Assembly (NCBI GenBank): GCA_905479945.1
Contig: CAJQOP010000124.1
Location: forward strand, 1-36,993
Source: an uncultured Glaciecola sp.
Lineage (GTDB): Bacteria > Pseudomonadota > Gammaproteobacteria > Enterobacterales > Alteromonadaceae
Direction: 5' to 3'
Length of the DNA stretch: 36,993 nt
The notes under the pieces were generated by a model. That model was given only the letters and a program-made list of their open reading frames with translations, had not been told where the DNA came from and searched no databases. Position numbers and translations under genes: made by a program. Positions 26,455-34,388 of the stretch are shown piece after piece; the stretch's first letter is position 1; every line of letters starts with the position of its first letter.

Positions 26455-26982
26455 TTATGCCGCTTTATCTTCAGCGGCAAGTAAATTGTCAATTACAGCA
26501 AGTTTTTCTTTAGAAACTGAACTACGAGCATGGCGAGCAATGAACCATTCGCTCGTTAAAGCTAGGTTATTAGAGCTCTTTAGCAACTGGAAGCTATCAC
26601 TATCGCAACGTTCATTAACAATTTTCACATGTACTGCTGTCCAACTGCCATAGCGGGTAAACATTTGACAAATTCTACCGTACCCAGTTCTTTTGCCGTT
26701 TGCTCTAAAATATTGATGACCATCAACAAAAACTTGCTTAGCAATATATTCAGGCTGACTTTCAATTGAAATAGCTTTTTGTAGTGCCAATTCAGCTTCG
26801 CGTTGAATTGGGTTAGCTTTGGGATGTTGCTTACTTAATCTATAGATTTTGTCGCTATAGTTTTTTAATTCAACTGCGCAGTTTAATTTAGCAATGATGT
26901 TTCGCACATTGCTTCTAGCTACAGTAACTAAAGTTTTTTGTTCAGCAGCATTTTTTTCATTCTGTAATTTATTGATAATCAT
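26455..26982 (-). CDS. Unknown basic protein of the element (175 aa)
   Basis: No family is recognised. The start is placed at ATG 26982 because TTGGAGACTATT immediately precedes it; the reading extended to 26994 would begin inside this ribosome site with TTG. The sequence is lysine/alanine-rich and helical with a central beta segment (EYIAKQVFVDGHQYFRANGKR and YGSWTAVHVKIVNER), which could bind nucleic acid. It is the first gene of a minus-strand operon driven from promoter copy B and is followed by the small CxxC gene. Confidence 0.7.
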   Translation of the reverse strand: MIINKLQNEKNAAEQKTLVTVARSNVRNIIAKLNCAVELKNYSDKIYRLSKQHPKANPIQREAELALQKAISIESQPEYIAKQVFVDGHQYFRANGKRTGYGRICQMFTRYGSWTAVHVKIVNERCDSDSFQLLKSSNNLALTSEWFIARHARSSVSKEKLAVIDNLLAAEDKAA

Positions 26983-27019
26983 AATAGTCTCCAAATAAAA
27001 TAGTTGTTGTCTTAATCGA

Positions 27020-27086
27020 CACGTATATTATATGTTTGTTATTCTGCGTATCTACATCACATTCTTCTTCGCTTTATACTTGATAT
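27020..27086 (-). promoter_or_regulatory. Promoter/operator copy B, between divergent genes
   Basis: Homologous to copy A (25961-26027) with identical internal spacing. On the - strand it carries ATATCAAGTAT, TGTGATG and a perfect -10 TATAAT (27033-27028). It lies between the - strand 175-aa gene and the + strand 322-aa gene, so the latter's regulation may also be linked. Confidence 0.65.
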
Positions 27087-27171
27087 TTATTTTGTCAGAT
27101 AATAAAAGAATTGGCGTTATGAAAAGGTTGATGTATCATTTTTTTTAACAAACAAAGTAGAATACTGATAT

Positions 27172-28140
27172 ATGGCTGACATTTACTTCCCAAAACCTGC
27201 TCCACTGAGTCCTAATACAAGAGCGCGCTACAATAGTGATAATGAAAGTTGGTATATCAAACAGAAGGGCAGAGAACGCTTAGTGAAAGGCGTGCCAACC
27301 GCTGATAGTTTGTATTATTGGTGGTTACAGTATTTGAAAAGAAGCGAATTTTATAAAGCAGCGTGTGGTCTGTCTGTGAATTTTTCAGAGAATAGAAAAA
27401 TTGAATACGAGGCTTGGTACAGTGAATACGGAGAGCGATTATTAAGTGATTTTGGCAATATTTTTAAAAGTTCAGATACGCAAGATGAATTGACTGACTT
27501 TTGGCGTTGGTGGAATGAAGACACGAATACTAATTGGAAGCGAGGCATCCACTTATTTGGGATTAATCCTGTACAGCAAATGTCTGACTTTTTATCTTTT
27601 GATGACGTTTGTGAGATTGAAACTCAAATACATAAAGGGGACTACAAAGTCATTGCAATACCAACGAATCTAACTAAAAACAGTATCAGGCATAAAGTTG
27701 CTAAATTGCTCAAGCAACTTGAAGTGACTCCAAGTGATGAAATTAAAGCCCTTTATCATCCTGCTAGTCTGAAAGTTGATTGTGTGAGCTTAGGCAATTG
27801 CTTGGCAGCTTATGATGCACGCGAAAGCGGTAAATCCAACCTTCAAATAGGTGCTGAGTTTGCGTTTGGTAAAACAACTGTTAAAGAGCTAAAAAGAGAC
27901 GCTAGAAAAAATGGTAAAAGTTATGCTGCAGAGGCTATACAAAGGATAGTTGAGGCAAAAAAGATTCCAGTGGAAGAATTTGATGTTTCAGCAGACAGAG
28001 GTGATTATGGATATTTAGATGAAGGTAAGGAGAGAACCGCTAAGAAAAACTATCTCAATGTTAAAGCTAGCAGAATGATTAAAAAAGCGAAAGCGAATAT
28101 AAGTGCAGTTGAAAAAGGCATATTTCCATTAGGGCATTAA
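27172..28140 (+). CDS. Unknown protein with possible C-terminal helix-turn-helix (322 aa)
   Basis: Not confidently recognised. The N-terminal half is aromatic-rich (SLYYWWLQYLKRSEFYKAA, DFWRWWNEDTNTNW). This resembles, in style, the short Trp/Tyr-rich domain next to DUF2285-type helix-turn-helix regions in integrative elements. The stretch CLAAYDARESGKSNLQIGAE, with GKTTVKELKRDARK after it, reads like a helix-turn-helix. The end is very basic. The gene is divergent from the minus-strand operon at promoter copy B, so it is a candidate for the element's regulator or replication protein. Confidence 0.65.
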   Translation: MADIYFPKPAPLSPNTRARYNSDNESWYIKQKGRERLVKGVPTADSLYYWWLQYLKRSEFYKAACGLSVNFSENRKIEYEAWYSEYGERLLSDFGNIFKSSDTQDELTDFWRWWNEDTNTNWKRGIHLFGINPVQQMSDFLSFDDVCEIETQIHKGDYKVIAIPTNLTKNSIRHKVAKLLKQLEVTPSDEIKALYHPASLKVDCVSLGNCLAAYDARESGKSNLQIGAEFAFGKTTVKELKRDARKNGKSYAAEAIQRIVEAKKIPVEEFDVSADRGDYGYLDEGKERTAKKNYLNVKASRMIKKAKANISAVEKGIFPLGH

Positions 28141-28628
28141 ATACAAAGGACGCAAATGTCAATTTCACTTAGCGAATTAGAGAGTGATTTAACAATACTA
28201 TGTTATTTTTCCTCTCTATTGTCGCTTACTGAGACAATAGAGAGGCTATCGTGCTCTGCAAGAGCACGCTAGATACGCTTGTTGCTGCTGAATATGAAAA
28301 GTAAGACATAACAAACATGAAGCACTTAGAAAAGCACTGCTTGCGTCTACAGCAAATCTAAAGAAGATGACAAACCTAGTAAGGATGCTCACAATAACCA
28401 ACTGCTCATGCATTTGGTAAGCTGTTACACGGACTGTTTTAAAAAAGGTGGGTTAGTAACCTTACTCTATTAGCTAGCCGCGCGAATAAAAGTAGTTAAA
28501 CGAAAAGATCTCACTAAAAAGCAGCATTGCAGACCGTACAGGTTTTTTTGTGTAAAACGTATGCCTTTCAAAAGAATAAAAATCAGAGAGTTAAGATAAA
28601 TATAGCTATTACAAAGGGATTTGCAAAA
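28141..28628. other. Gap with tandem perfect hairpins and a doubtful 38-aa ORF
   Basis: Two perfect stem-loops stand side by side: 28211-28223 pairs with 28233-28245 (13 bp, 9-nt loop), and 28250-28257 pairs with 28261-28268 (8 bp, 3-nt loop). A small ORF at 28156-28272 (MSISLSELESDLTILCYF..., 38 aa) has AAAGGACGCAA before its ATG but is mostly hairpin sequence, so I do not call it a gene. Nothing else is recognised from 28273 to 28628. Confidence 0.6.
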
Positions 28629-28931
28629 ATGCGTATTTATCAAGCTATAAAGGATGACATCTACTTCTTTACACTAAGTGATGTAGTTAACAAAATTATT
28701 TTTATAGGCAATGACTATAAATTTAAAAAGGTTATGAAGACAGAAGATTGGCGCTGGTTGTTAAAAGTTCTCAAAAATAAGAGCTTAATTACTGGAATAG
28801 CACAAAAAGCCAAAATGCATGATGTGAGAGGCATTGCGTCGTTTGGATCTTCAGCTGAGATAAGGGCATCTTACAAATACAAAAAAGCACGTGACTTCTT
28901 AATCCAACTTAAAAAGATACCAAAACTCTAA
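28629..28931 (+). CDS. Small basic protein of unknown function (100 aa)
   Basis: The chosen ATG at 28629 has AAAGGGA about 9 nt upstream; the open frame extends back to 28527 without another supported start. The protein is Lys/Ile-rich (MRIYQAIKDDIYFFTLSDVV, TEDWRWLLKVLKNKSLITGI) and would be basic. No motif is recognised. It is the last gene before attR, a common cargo position. Confidence 0.6.
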   Translation: MRIYQAIKDDIYFFTLSDVVNKIIFIGNDYKFKKVMKTEDWRWLLKVLKNKSLITGIAQKAKMHDVRGIASFGSSAEIRASYKYKKARDFLIQLKKIPKL

Positions 28932-28986
28932 ACTAAATATGATATAAATGCCTCATCAATATGATGTTTTAACGGTAGCACAAATC

Positions 28987-29093
28987 AGTTACAAACTTTG
29001 TAGCTATAAATACCTAACTGCATGAATATATTGGCAATTCCTTTTTTACACATAATTTTGGGAACTTGGGGAAGTTACAAACGAGTTACAAAC
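28987..29093 (+). repeat. Putative integrase arm-type sites, right end
   Basis: AGTTACAAAC occurs identically at 28987-28996, 29073-29082 and 29084-29093; the last two are 11 bp apart, about one helical turn. The same decamer, once exact and once with one change, lies inside attL. No other function is apparent in this gene-free stretch before attR. Confidence 0.7.
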
Positions 29094-29153
29094 TTATTTT
29101 AAATAAATGTAAGTTATTGATTTAAAAGGACTTATTTTTATATTTAGCTGCAT

Positions 29154-29173
29154 CTACTATTGAGTGGGAATAA
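29154..29173 (+). other. attR: duplicate of the guaA 3' end
   Basis: The 11-bp core ATTGAGTGGGA (29159-29169) and flanks match the end of guaA at 17 of 20 positions and encode the same TIEWE-stop. To the right lies native DNA with the guaA terminator, so this is the chromosomal junction left by integration. Confidence 0.88.
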
Positions 29174-29233
29174 GCTCTGTTAATGAGCGCTATTAGTAGC
29201 TGATAAAGAGTTAAAATTGGCTGCTTGACTTGT

Positions 29234-29268
29234 AAAGCCCGTTGGTTGAAAAGCAAACGGGTTTTTTT
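29234..29268 (+). terminator. Displaced guaA terminator
   Basis: AAAGCCCGTT pairs with AACGGGTTTT (core CCCGTT/AACGGG) and is followed by a T run to 29268. No gene ends near it other than the duplicated guaA 3' end 60 bp upstream, so it is best read as the original guaA terminator. Confidence 0.85.
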
Positions 29269-29422
29269 ATGGTCGAATTTTCTAATATCGATAAAACCGC
29301 TTCGCAGATAAAGCTTTGCTTGTTAACGTTCCGTAAACCTTAGAATTCTTTCAAAAAAATAACCCCTTCTTTACTTCTCTCGCGTTAGTGTTTTGAAAGG
29401 CGACTAAAACAGGAGAATAGTC

Positions 29423-30163
29423 ATGAATACAGTTCAGTTAAATCAAGCGAACCAGGCTCAAACAGCGCTGGTTACAAAGTCCGCTTTAAATGCATCGACA
29501 CATAATGCTTTGATGCATGGCGCATTGACGCATGACGCATTGAGGCATGGTGCAGCCTATACGACTGCGCGTGTAGCAGGCTCGATTGTTGTTGGTGGCA
29601 TTGCTACCTTCGGTTTATTTGTGTTAATGCATGAGTTAATCAAAACAGACGACGCTGTAATAGTAACGATGCTTCCGATTTATGCGGAGACCTCTATATA
29701 CCAAGAACATGAAGAGAAAATAAATAAAATTACGAGAATGAAACCACCACCGCCATTAGTTGTGCAACCGAAGGTCGCTCGAGAAGACATACCTGCTAGT
29801 GTGACCCCTAATGACACCTTTGATGATCGTATTTTTGTAGAAATACCACCAACAGATGTTAAAACTGATATTGGTGACATGAAAATGCAAACTGAAGCAA
29901 GGCCTCTAGTCAGATTTAATCCTGAATACCCGCCAGTTGCCGCGCGAGATGGGGTAGAAGGTTGGGTTGAACTAAGTTTTAGTATTGACGCAAGTGGGGC
30001 CGTTATTAACGTCGAAGTATTAAATTCAGACCCCAAACGTATTTTTGACAAAGCAGCTAAGCGAGCACTAAAACGCTGGAAGTACCAAGCCAAAATTGAA
30101 CAGGGCAGAGCTATTGTTCAACATGGTTTGAGTGTTATGCTTGATTTTAAGATATCTCAATAG
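29423..30163 (+). CDS. TonB-family energy transducer with N-terminal pentapeptide repeats
   Basis: The 246-residue protein has a cytoplasmic N-terminus, one membrane helix at about residues 52-73 (VAGSIVVGGIATFGLFVLMH), a proline-rich stretch (MKPPPPLVVQPKV) and a C-terminal TonB domain (YPPVAARDGVEGWVELSFSI through RALKRWKYQ). It should transmit proton-motive force from an ExbB/ExbD pair to outer membrane receptors; no exbBD lies nearby. Before the helix there are four xH[NGD]A[LA] units. The ATG follows AGGAGA. An ECF sigma gene follows 54 nt later. Confidence 0.9.
   Translation: MNTVQLNQANQAQTALVTKSALNASTHNALMHGALTHDALRHGAAYTTARVAGSIVVGGIATFGLFVLMHELIKTDDAVIVTMLPIYAETSIYQEHEEKINKITRMKPPPPLVVQPKVAREDIPASVTPNDTFDDRIFVEIPPTDVKTDIGDMKMQTEARPLVRFNPEYPPVAARDGVEGWVELSFSIDASGAVINVEVLNSDPKRIFDKAAKRALKRWKYQAKIEQGRAIVQHGLSVMLDFKISQ
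29498..29557 (+). repeat. Four 15-bp tandem units in the TonB-like gene
   Basis: Four in-frame imperfect 15-bp units encode THNAL, MHGAL, THDAL and RHGAA. The second and third differ at only a few positions. Confidence 0.85.
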
Positions 30164-30217
30164 CACGAAGTCAAATGTGTTTGGTATTAACTGGCAATAT
30201 AATATAGCGAGTATTGA

Positions 30218-30814
30218 GTGAGTATTTCTCTGAGTTTGAAATCACTTTTTGGTTCAATCACCATCAGCGAGACAAGTAATGAATCTCTGATGGTGCATTA
30301 TGCCGCAAAAAAAGACAGCAAAGTGTTAGTGCAACTCTACGATAACTGTGCGGACGATTTGTACCACTTTTTAGTCACATTAAGTGACGAGGAACTGGCG
30401 AAAGAAATTGCTCAGCGCAGTTGGTTAAAGGTTATTGAAAAAAGTCACTTGTATCGACAATCAGGAAGCTTCAAAAGTTGGTTATTCACCCTCGCACGGC
30501 GCACACTTATTGATGAGTTTCGAAAACTTAAGCGTTTCGATGAGCTGCACGAAGACAGCCTGCCAATAGCAAGTGAGGGCTTACCTGAGGTTAAAGTGTC
30601 CCAAGAACAAAGCGAGGCGCTCTTTAATAAGGTTTTTAATATAGCACTTGTTAAATTGCCACTACTACAAAAAGAAGCTTTTTGCTTACAGCAAGAAGGC
30701 TTCTCACTTGTTGAAATTTCAGCGATGACAAACGCTGAACCCGAGACAGTAAAGAGTCGTCTGCGTTATGCAAAGACAGCGTTGCGTAAAGCATTGGAGA
30801 ATCATCGTGACTGA
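30218..30814 (+). CDS. ECF-type RNA polymerase sigma factor
   Basis: The 198-residue product has sigma region 2 (YDNCADDLYHFLVTLSDEEL, then GSFKSWLFTLARRTLIDEFRK) and region 4 (LPLLQKEAFCLQQEGFSLVE, then PETVKSRLRYAKTALRK). The start is a GTG at 30218 giving MSISLSLKSLFGS; an ATG at 30290 would cut into region 2, so GTG is preferred although its ribosome site is weak. It lies between a TonB-like gene and a one-helix membrane protein that overlaps its stop, the usual sigma/anti-sigma layout. Confidence 0.9.
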   Translation: MSISLSLKSLFGSITISETSNESLMVHYAAKKDSKVLVQLYDNCADDLYHFLVTLSDEELAKEIAQRSWLKVIEKSHLYRQSGSFKSWLFTLARRTLIDEFRKLKRFDELHEDSLPIASEGLPEVKVSQEQSEALFNKVFNIALVKLPLLQKEAFCLQQEGFSLVEISAMTNAEPETVKSRLRYAKTALRKALENHRD

Positions 30815-31445
30815 GTTTGAAAAGAATGAGCAAGAGAATGAGCAAGAGAATGAGCTCGCCTTGCTTTATGAACGAGGCAAAAAACAAATAAAACCAGCGA
30901 TCGGCATGCGTCGCGATATATTCATGGCAGCTAAAAAAGAAGAGTTAAAAAAATACAGCCTATCGAAAAGTATCAAAAACTGGTTGAGTGTATCAAAGGG
31001 CCTAAGCGCTATAACAGCTCTGAGCATGCTGGTGGCCTTTGTCTGGCTTGGGCAGTCTGGATTAATGTACCAAAAATCGCGTGAAGGCTTGGCTAACGTT
31101 CAATATACTCGGATTCAATCGCATCAACTGGAATCTGAAAGCCAACTTGTGAGCGAGGCACTCAGGTTGAAATATGATTCAGCTTATAAAGATTATTTGA
31201 ATCAGCAAGGAGCACTTGCAGCCCACCATCAATCAAAAGCTAAGCTCTTGATGTCAGAACAAGGTTGGGAGTTAGCAACCTGCGATAATGAGCTAGTAAA
31301 AGTGAGTGATAATGTGTTGGCTATGTTAAATGAACTGAGTCGTATTGATTTGAATGTTGTAGCAGGTGACTCGGTGAATATACTATTCGCTTTTGACGGC
31401 AGGATTTTACAAATCCTGAAGTCTTCTGAGCCATTGATTTGTTGA
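30807..31445 (+). CDS. Single-pass membrane protein, probable anti-sigma partner (212 aa)
   Basis: The start is GTG 30807, which overlaps the sigma factor stop by 8 nt; an earlier in-frame ATG lies deep inside the sigma gene. The protein has an acidic N-terminus with a 12-bp tandem repeat (NEQE-NEQE-NELA). A basic cytoplasmic segment follows, then one membrane helix at about residues 70-87 (GLSAITALSMLVAFVWLG) and a helical periplasmic domain. No zinc anti-sigma motif is present, so the anti-sigma role rests on coupling and topology. Confidence 0.7.
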   Translation: MTEFEKNEQENEQENELALLYERGKKQIKPAIGMRRDIFMAAKKEELKKYSLSKSIKNWLSVSKGLSAITALSMLVAFVWLGQSGLMYQKSREGLANVQYTRIQSHQLESESQLVSEALRLKYDSAYKDYLNQQGALAAHHQSKAKLLMSEQGWELATCDNELVKVSDNVLAMLNELSRIDLNVVAGDSVNILFAFDGRILQILKSSEPLIC

Positions 31446-31452
31446 TAAAGCG

Positions 31453-31500
31453 TTGAACAAGTGCGCCAGCTAACGCTGTTTAACTAGCGTACTTGTTCAA
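31453..31500 (+). other. Long hairpin after the sigma/membrane-protein operon
   Basis: TTGAACAAGT (31453-31462) pairs perfectly with ACTTGTTCAA (31491-31500), and an inner ACGCT/AGCGT stem lies within the loop. A six-T run follows some 15 nt later, so termination is possible but not textbook. Confidence 0.6.
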
Positions 31501-31547
31501 TAAAATTAACGCTGTTTTTTAATACTGATTTCAGCTTGACTCGAGTA

Positions 31548-32492
31548 TTAGCCATCTAGATTAATTTGTTGAACCAATTGTGCTTTTGTTTCTTCAATTT
31601 TATTATTACTTACTTGGCATGTACCCGCAGCCATATGACCACCACCACCAAATTGTAAGCAAAGTTCCCCAACGTTGGTTTGTGAGCTTCTATCTACAAT
31701 CGATTTACCTACTGCAAATACGGTGTTTTGTTGCTTGAAACCCCACATCAAATGAATAGATATGTTGCATTCGGGGAACAGTGCATAGATCATAAAGCGG
31801 TTGCCCGAATAAATTACTTCCTGGGCTCTCAAATCTAGCAACACTAGATTGTCATAAACGGTAGAACAATCTCTAATTTGTTGTTCGAATAAATCGGCAT
31901 GTTCAAAATATAACTCTACGCGCTCCTGAATATCAGGCAGAGCAATAATCTCTTCGATATTATGGTTTCGGCAGTAATCAATTAATTCCATCATTAGTTG
32001 ATAGTTTGAAATTCTAAACTCACGGAACCGACCCAATCCAGTCCGACTATCCATCAGATAGTTAAGTAAAACCCAGCCTTCTGGCTTGAGGATCTCTTCG
32101 CGACTGAACTGCGCTGCATCGGCCTTGTCAACAGCTTCCATCATCTCATTCCAGGCGTCTGGGAAAATCTCTTTGCCGCCATAATAATCATATACCACTC
32201 GAGCTGCTGATGGTGCCTTTGCATCAATGATATGGTTGGTTTTAGTTGCGTTGCCGGCTCGTGAAATTTCGCTTAAGTGGTGATCAAACGCAAGGTAACA
32301 ACCTGAAACATAGGGTAGGTTTGTCGTAATATCATTTGGTGATATATCAATTAAACCATCTTGCATGTCTTTTGGGTGAACGAACTTAATATCATCTATT
32401 AGTCCAATTTCTTTGAGTAAAACTGCGCATACAAGCCCATCAAAATCACTTCGTGTGACCAATCTGAATTTACTGTCTATCGGGGTCGACAT
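31548..32492 (-). CDS. DHH-family phosphoesterase
   Basis: The product has the DHH-family N-terminal metal site (VTRSDFDGLVCA, then FDHHLSE) and a DHHA1-type C-terminus with FGGGGHMAAGTCQ. Such enzymes hydrolyse phosphodiesters or polyphosphate (RecJ, NrnA, exopolyphosphatase relatives); the substrate cannot be fixed here. The frame can be extended to a TTG at 32513, but ATG 32492 (MSTPIDSKFRLV) fits the family start better. No operon partner is evident. Confidence 0.85.
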   Translation of the reverse strand: MSTPIDSKFRLVTRSDFDGLVCAVLLKEIGLIDDIKFVHPKDMQDGLIDISPNDITTNLPYVSGCYLAFDHHLSEISRAGNATKTNHIIDAKAPSAARVVYDYYGGKEIFPDAWNEMMEAVDKADAAQFSREEILKPEGWVLLNYLMDSRTGLGRFREFRISNYQLMMELIDYCRNHNIEEIIALPDIQERVELYFEHADLFEQQIRDCSTVYDNLVLLDLRAQEVIYSGNRFMIYALFPECNISIHLMWGFKQQNTVFAVGKSIVDRSSQTNVGELCLQFGGGGHMAAGTCQVSNNKIEETKAQLVQQINLDG

Positions 32493-32693
32493 GGCTGTCA
32501 AAACTTTCTCCAAAATAGTTGTCTGCTAACCTGATTTAAGAATAGAACGAGCCAGTCGAAATGTCAGTATTGATTCAGATACAAGGGTGTGAATAAGGGC
32601 GGATGAGTCAATAAGCATGCGAGTGTTCGCATGGTTTCTTGAGCTTAAACTAACTCAGGGTTTTCAGCTTAAATATCTGGTTTCGGGATGCGT

Positions 32694-33275
32694 CTATTTT
32701 GCAGTAATGTCGACTTTCATATTGTTATTGTTGTCGCGGCTTTTCTTAATGAGTTCGTCGCTGGCGTTGTAATCGCTTTTGGCCATGCGATCATACAGCA
32801 CAACATTAGCCGTGGCTGCTAGGTTCATACTATTGCGAGTTGGGATATAAACTACATGGTCGCAAGCATTGAGGATTTCTTCTGGTACTGAAGCATCCTC
32901 AGGGCCAAAAATGTAGAAAGCATTTTCAGGGTGTTCAAATTCAGGTAAGGGGATGGCGCCCTCCACAAGTTCTATGACTACTTTACTCGAGCCTTTTGGT
33001 GCAATAGTTAGTAGGCTATCAACGCCAATAGTTGGAATAATATGCCGCATTTTTTTTGTGTCGGCATTAAAGTCTTTCGCATAGCCAAAGCGTTGGCCTG
33101 TATAAAAAACGGCACTTGCACCATAGCAACCGCAAGCTCTTAGTATAGAGGCAACGTTAGTCGCTGATTTTGGATTAACCAAACCTAAACTTACTAAACC
33201 ATGGCCCGACCATCGCTTAAAGTCAGCGTTACTTTCTTCTTGGTCAACTAAATTTATGGAATTAGAATATTTCAT
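32694..33275 (-). CDS. SpoU/TrmH-family RNA methyltransferase
   Basis: The three SPOUT motifs are present: motif 1 VNPKSATNVASILRAC, motif 2 FYIFGPEDASVP, and motif 3 VYIPTRNSMNLAATANVVLYDR. This predicts 2'-O-methylation of a ribose in tRNA or rRNA. The 193-residue length and lack of an N-terminal L30e-like domain point to the small TrmH-type group; the exact target is not readable. It stands alone on the - strand. Confidence 0.88.
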   Translation of the reverse strand: MKYSNSINLVDQEESNADFKRWSGHGLVSLGLVNPKSATNVASILRACGCYGASAVFYTGQRFGYAKDFNADTKKMRHIIPTIGVDSLLTIAPKGSSKVVIELVEGAIPLPEFEHPENAFYIFGPEDASVPEEILNACDHVVYIPTRNSMNLAATANVVLYDRMAKSDYNASDELIKKSRDNNNNMKVDITAK

Positions 33276-33372
33276 ATGTTTACTTTTGCTGTTCCTTCAG
33301 TTGCATTGACGACAAGCTGAGGCTTACATGAATGTAAAAAATCGACCTTAATTTAGAGCTCAAGAGTTGTCG

Positions 33373-34341
33373 TTAGAGCAACTTTAATTGAATCCCAAGA
33401 CCGATGCGCTGTTGATGTCTATTGTAATCTATTAGCGAGTCGCCATAACCATTGAAGTACTGAAGCAAAAGGTCGTATCGATTATTAATTGGATAAGTAA
33501 CGTTTACTTCAATACTGCCCCGATTATCATCAAAAGACAGATTGTTTGTTAGCTTACTTAGAAACTCTACCTTGCCCCATTTAAATCCATAACCAAATTC
33601 TGCACGACCAATAAAGTCAGTAATATCTGGATTATCATCGCCTATAGGGTCAAGCGGAAAGGTTTTTTATTCTTCAGGTAAACGATACCAAGCTTTTACA
33701 TAGTAAAGTGAGTTAACATCGCTAAATAAGGCTGTAGCATAAATGCGATTCCAGCTTCTTGACTTTAACCCGTTTTGACCATTCGATTGGTGGTTTATTC
33801 CAATATCGAATCGATTGATCCGGTAGCCAAGCACATCCCAATCAGTTTGCCACTGATAATATACTTCAGGCTCGTAGTTGTTTTCTCGGAACGGTTTAGA
33901 TGATTCGCTGTTATAAACCTGCCAGTAAGACTTTAAAGTCATTGCAAAAAAGACACCGCTAGCGCCATCATCTTTTAAAAATACGGGCATGTTGACACTA
34001 ATTTGGTATTTAGCTTCAAATCTGTCTATATTCTCCTCTGTTAAACCGTCAACACTAAGAGGGTTCGGAGATGTAATATACGTAACTGGTAGCAAGTAAT
34101 TTTGTCGATATTGAGAAATCGAAAAGGGGTTGACGTTGGCTTCCTTTAAGCCCTCCGTGCGTTTGTCGAGAATAGACTCTGTTGTCTGTTTTCCATCATT
34201 AGCTTCTTCGACGACTTTCTTCATTGACCTTATAATGTCTGCTTCTGGCAAGGGTGGCGTTGCTTCTTGTGCGATAGCAGAATCGATATAAAAATGACAG
34301 TAAGCTAAAATACATAAAGTGCAGGTGCGAACTAGTTTCAA
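33373..34341 (-). pseudogene. pldA: Outer membrane phospholipase A, interrupted by an in-frame TAA
   Basis: PldA hydrolyses phospholipids in the outer leaflet. The N-terminal 224 codons encode a signal peptide (AIA/QEA), the catalytic INHQSNGQ (His and Ser) and the YVKAWYRLPEE strand. A TAA at 33669-33667 then stops translation. In the same frame, the next 97 codons continue with recognisable PldA sequence (DDNPDITDFIGRAEFGYGFK, ending RHQQRIGLGIQLKLL) to a natural TAA at 33373. This is a single nonsense change, not a frameshift. The truncated barrel would probably not fold. The start is TTG with AAGGA upstream. It follows the MBL gene by 47 nt. Confidence 0.85.
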
Positions 34342-34388
34342 ACCGGTTCCTTCGTCCGATAGATTGTGCGCAGATGATACACGGAAAT

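Larger units (their letters stand above)
20083..29153. mobile_element. Integrated mobile element in guaA, about 9.1 kb
   Basis: The element is bounded by the duplicated guaA 3' end. It carries a full-length tyrosine recombinase next to attL and has AGTTACAAAC-type repeats just inside both ends. Content: two tyrosine recombinases, a Rep-like protein, a clamp-loader-like AAA+ ATPase with a coupled partner, two minus-strand operons with related promoters, and small unknown proteins. No capsid, terminase, relaxase or conjugation gene is recognised. It is best described as a small integrative element or phage satellite of unknown type. Confidence 0.85.

Noticed and set aside
26315..26653. 112-aa + frame across the 56-aa and 175-aa genes
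   Set aside because: The opposite-strand genes have strong ribosome sites and a shared operon structure, so this is a shadow.
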